Source: Methanosarcinales archaeon
GTDB lineage: Archaea > Halobacteriota > Methanosarcinia > Methanosarcinales > Methanogasteraceae
Reading direction: 5' to 3'
DNA length: 16,999 nt
NCBI GenBank assembly: GCA_030609345.1
Contig: JAUWCK010000006.1
Span: forward strand, 1-16,999
The notes under the pieces are model-generated. The model made no database searches, was not told the origin of the DNA, and worked only from the letters and a program-made list of their open reading frames with translations. Numbering within the stretch: position 1 is the first letter of the stretch; each line of letters starts with the position of its first letter. The position numbers and the translations under genes are program-made. Below, piece after piece: positions 14,811 through 16,999 of this stretch.

Positions 14811-14852
14811 ATTTATAACCATAAAACCGCTATATGTATAGAGAAAAAGGAG
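14811..14852 (+). promoter_or_regulatory. Promoter and ribosome-binding site of the rpl10e operon
   Basis: ATTTATAA (14811-14818) is a good archaeal TATA box and predicts a start near 14842. AAGGAG (14847-14852) precedes the ATG at 14860 by 7 bases. The rest of 14727-14810 shows no gene. Confidence 0.6.
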
Positions 14853-14859
14853 CATATAA

Positions 14860-15375
14860 ATGGTAACCAAACCCGCGAAAATGTACCGCCGATTTAAGCG
14901 TCCATACACCCGCCGCGAGTATATGGGCGGCGTCCCCGGTAGTCACATCGTAAGTTTTGACATGGGCAACCTCACAGAGGAGTTTCCAGTTTCCATATCT
15001 TTAGTCGCAAAGGAACAGTGTCAGGTGAGGCACAACGCGCTTGAAGCTGCACGGATCACCGCAAACCGGTATCTGCTCAGGGAAGCCGGACGTGCGAATT
15101 TCCACATGAAACTGCGCGTATACCCGCATCAGGTGCTTCGGGAGAACAAACAGGCGACCGGCGCAGGCGCTGACCGTGTGTCAAGCGGCATGCGACATGC
15201 GTTTGGGAAACTGGTCGGGACTGCCGCACGGGTACATGCAGGGCAGCGCGTCTTTACGGTATCGGTGCGACCACAGCAGTTCCAGTACGCAAAGGAGTCG
15301 ATGAGGCGTGCCGGGTATAAACTGCCAACACCGATCAGCATCGTGATCGATAAGGGGCAGGAACTGGTTCAATGA
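14860..15375 (+). CDS. rpl10e: Large-subunit ribosomal protein L10e
   Basis: The 171-residue protein is the archaeal/eukaryotic L10e (uL16 type), a structural protein of the 50S subunit near the peptidyl-transferase centre. The N-terminus [24 protein letters not shown] and the later [23 protein letters not shown] and [13 protein letters not shown] are family hallmarks, and the length is normal. It is first in a three-gene run with its own TATA box and ribosome-binding site. Its stop overlaps the next start as ATGA, coupling it to aIF2-beta. Confidence 0.95.
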   Translation: MVTKPAKMYRRFKRPYTRREYMGGVPGSHIVSFDMGNLTEEFPVSISLVAKEQCQVRHNALEAARITANRYLLREAGRANFHMKLRVYPHQVLRENKQATGAGADRVSSGMRHAFGKLVGTAARVHAGQRVFTVSVRPQQFQYAKESMRRAGYKLPTPISIVIDKGQELVQ

Positions 15376-15992
15376 ACGATTATGCAGGAAACCTGGACCG
15401 GGCATTCGAACAGATGCCGGATTACCTGACGACTGATGTGCGTTTCTCAGTTCCGGAAGTAGACGTGATCATAGAAGGGAAAACCACCGTTTTAAGAAAC
15501 TTTCTTGAGATCACCGATACCATCAATCGAGACCCGACCCACCTGCTGAAGTATCTCCTGAGGGAACTTGGAACTGCTGGCAAATTCGACGGGACTCGTG
15601 TGATCTTTCAGGGAAAGTTCACCACCGAGACCATCCAGTCCCAGATCCAGGCTTATGTCGATGAGTTTGTGATATGCTCTGAGTGCGGACGTCCTGACAC
15701 CACACTGGTGCGCACCGACCGTGTGCTGATGTTGAAATGCGATGCATGTGGCGCACACCGACCGATTAGGAAACGCAAGGTTCGGGCTGTGCAGGCAAAG
15801 GAGCCGATAGAAGAAGGCGGGGAATATGATGTCAAGATCACCGGAGTAGGTCGAAAAGGCGACGGCTTTACCCAGATCGACAAATATACCATCTATGTCC
15901 CGAAGACGATCAAAGGTGAGATCGTAAACATAAAAATCAAGAGTATCTCCGGCACACTCGCATTCGCTGAACTGCTCGAACGGAAATCGTAG
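15372..15992 (+). CDS. Translation initiation factor 2 subunit beta with C-terminal TRAM-like domain
   Basis: aIF2-beta joins the alpha and gamma subunits to bring initiator tRNA to the ribosome. Residues 1-135 are the standard factor: an N-terminal helix, the central alpha/beta domain ([31 protein letters not shown]) and a zinc ribbon with C102, C105, C123 and C126. Residues 148-203 are an extra beta-barrel matching TRAM ([34 protein letters not shown]), an RNA-binding fold. Standard archaeal aIF2-beta has about 140 residues; the 206-residue form occurs in some methanogens. The start is fixed by the ATGA overlap with rpl10e. Confidence 0.92.
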   Translation: MNDYAGNLDRAFEQMPDYLTTDVRFSVPEVDVIIEGKTTVLRNFLEITDTINRDPTHLLKYLLRELGTAGKFDGTRVIFQGKFTTETIQSQIQAYVDEFVICSECGRPDTTLVRTDRVLMLKCDACGAHRPIRKRKVRAVQAKEPIEEGGEYDVKITGVGRKGDGFTQIDKYTIYVPKTIKGEIVNIKIKSISGTLAFAELLERKS

Positions 15993-16011
15993 TGATCAAA
16001 ATGGGGAAATA

Positions 16012-16365
16012 ATGGGACTAAGCGAAGATGATCTCTTCTTTGAGAATAGGTGCAGGGTTATGTTCGTCGTTAATGTGCTTGCAGACAACGATGCGTATGC
16101 CAAATACATGAAACCCAAAGGATTAAGCGGCGTCCAGATACTTGACATCATCGATCTCTTCAAGAACGTCTTTGGGGAGATCGAGGATCGGGAGGTTGCG
16201 CAGACCGCCGACCAACTGATACACGAGGGGTTACTCGTCTCAAAAGGCGGCGGAACCGTGGTGAACCCGAATCCCCCAATCTCTGTGGATTCGGAAGGCA
16301 TTAAGATTGAGATTGAGACGGTTGGATATGTGGATGAAGAGGTAAATCTACCGGCAACGCCGTGA
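16012..16365 (+). CDS. Small conserved-looking protein, function unknown
   Basis: The 117-residue protein follows aIF2-beta by 19 bases and is likely co-transcribed. It is acidic. The middle part (LSGVQILDIIDLFKNVF, then EVAQTADQLIHEGLLVSKGG) resembles a winged helix, with the glycine-rich turn as wing. The C-terminus is proline- and acid-rich without structure. I do not recognise the family. Being next to translation genes may hint at a role there, but this is weak. Confidence 0.6.
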   Translation: MGLSEDDLFFENRCRVMFVVNVLADNDAYAKYMKPKGLSGVQILDIIDLFKNVFGEIEDREVAQTADQLIHEGLLVSKGGGTVVNPNPPISVDSEGIKIEIETVGYVDEEVNLPATP

Positions 16366-16370
16366 TATCA

Positions 16371-16387
16371 GATATATAGCATATATC
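16371..16387. terminator. AT-rich hairpin between convergent genes
   Basis: GATATAT (16371-16377) pairs perfectly with ATATATC (16381-16387) across a 3-nt loop. It lies in the 28-bp gap between the unknown small gene and trpA, so it could mark the ends of both transcripts. Confidence 0.35.
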
Positions 16388-16393
16388 ATACCA

Positions 16394-16999
16394 TCACACC
16401 ACAGCAGATTTCAGTTCCCGTGTAAGTTCTTCGATGCGTTCGGGTACGTTTGCGCGGTCTGCGATGATGTTCACGAACGCAGAACCGACTATCACGCCGT
16501 CTGCGCCCGCTTTTATGATGGCGGATGCCTGATCCGGTGTCGATATACCGAATCCGACTGCAAGCGGCGTCGTTGTCCGGGTTGTGCCGCGCACGAGATC
16601 GATTAAGGAGAGTGTCGATGTTGCGACATCATCCCTTGCACCGGTGACGCCGATTCTCGCAACGAGATAGATGAAACCGGAACCCTGGTCCGCGATTTTC
16701 TGCATCCGTTCCGGGTACGTGGTCGGCGCGATCAGGAATATGAGATCAACCCCGTGTGCCCCACACTGCGCGGCGAGATCCTCCGACTCCTCGACCGGAA
16801 GATCGGGAACGATGATGCCGGATATCCCGCTCTTTACACAGTCGCGTACGAATCGTTCGAGCCCGCGCTTGAATATGATGTTGTAGTAGGTCATCACCAC
16901 AAGCGGAACAGGAACGTCAAGCGATTTGGCGAGATCGAAGAATATGTCAGGGTTCATGCCAGCATCAAGCGCCCGTTCGATCGATGCCTGAATCGTTGG
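16394..16999 (-). CDS. trpA: Tryptophan synthase alpha subunit (5' end outside window)
   Basis: TrpA splits indole-3-glycerol phosphate into indole and glyceraldehyde 3-phosphate and passes indole to TrpB. The 201 visible codons, in frame to the window edge, start at PTIQASIERALDAG. Next come PLVVMTYYN, GISGIIVPDLPVEES, LIFLIAPTT, GFIYLVARIGVTGAR, PLAVGFGIS and ADGVIVGSAFV, the TIM-barrel and phosphate-binding motifs of the family. The catalytic glutamate and aspartate sit just before PTIQ in this family and are off the window. No break is seen. Other trp genes are expected upstream, beyond 16999. Confidence 0.95.
   Translation of the reverse strand, partial: PTIQASIERALDAGMNPDIFFDLAKSLDVPVPLVVMTYYNIIFKRGLERFVRDCVKSGISGIIVPDLPVEESEDLAAQCGAHGVDLIFLIAPTTYPERMQKIADQGSGFIYLVARIGVTGARDDVATSTLSLIDLVRGTTRTTTPLAVGFGISTPDQASAIIKAGADGVIVGSAFVNIIADRANVPERIEELTRELKSAVV

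Noticed and set aside
1..16999. CRISPR arrays, tRNA or rRNA genes
   Set aside because: No regularly spaced repeats were found, and no tRNA T-arm/acceptor patterns or rRNA stretches were seen in any gap by eye. A covariance-model scan was not possible.

Overview
The window is archaeal and probably comes from a methanogen or a close anaerobic relative (methane- or alkane-oxidising Euryarchaeota). Support comes from an archaeal ribosomal protein L10e, an aIF2-beta with a C-terminal TRAM-like domain, a B12/radical-SAM protein of a type common in methanogens, a geranylgeranyl-reductase-family remnant, TATA-type promoters and pervasive ATGA start/stop overlaps. The lineage cannot be fixed more closely by eye.

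Layout. 1-597: two overlapping helix-turn-helix genes (the first cut by the window edge), then a gene-free stretch with nested inverted repeats. 869-2423 (-): 2-isopropylmalate synthase-type gene (leuA). Its apparent GTG start lacks a ribosome-binding site, whereas a well-placed GGAGG/ATG lies upstream in another frame, joined to leuA by a run of six T. 2424-2863: leuA promoter, a possible short transcript, and a 12-bp inverted repeat ahead of the next operon.

2864-12171 (+) is a type I restriction-modification island: hsdM, a DUF1016/YhcG-type PD-(D/E)XK nuclease gene, a 53-codon unrecognised gene, hsdS, an Mrr-like restriction endonuclease, a DUF3644 protein with an RxxxxH (HEPN-like) motif, and hsdR. 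HsdM, HsdS and HsdR form the core enzyme; the other genes look like defence cargo slotted between core genes. Two sequence scars support this. The 3' end of hsdM is repeated at the 3' end of the DUF1016 gene, and a decayed copy of the hsdS 3' end lies between the Mrr and DUF3644 genes. The two hsdS target-recognition domains and the 6823-8980 cargo are AT-rich against GC-richer core genes.

12327-13631: a B12-binding/radical-SAM protein. 13783-14726: a decayed IS66-type transposase N-terminus fused at the DNA level to a geranylgeranyl reductase gene that lost its 5' half. 14860-16365: rpl10e, aIF2-beta and a small unknown gene, a translation cluster with a clear TATA box. 16394-end (-): trpA, cut by the window edge, convergent with that cluster.
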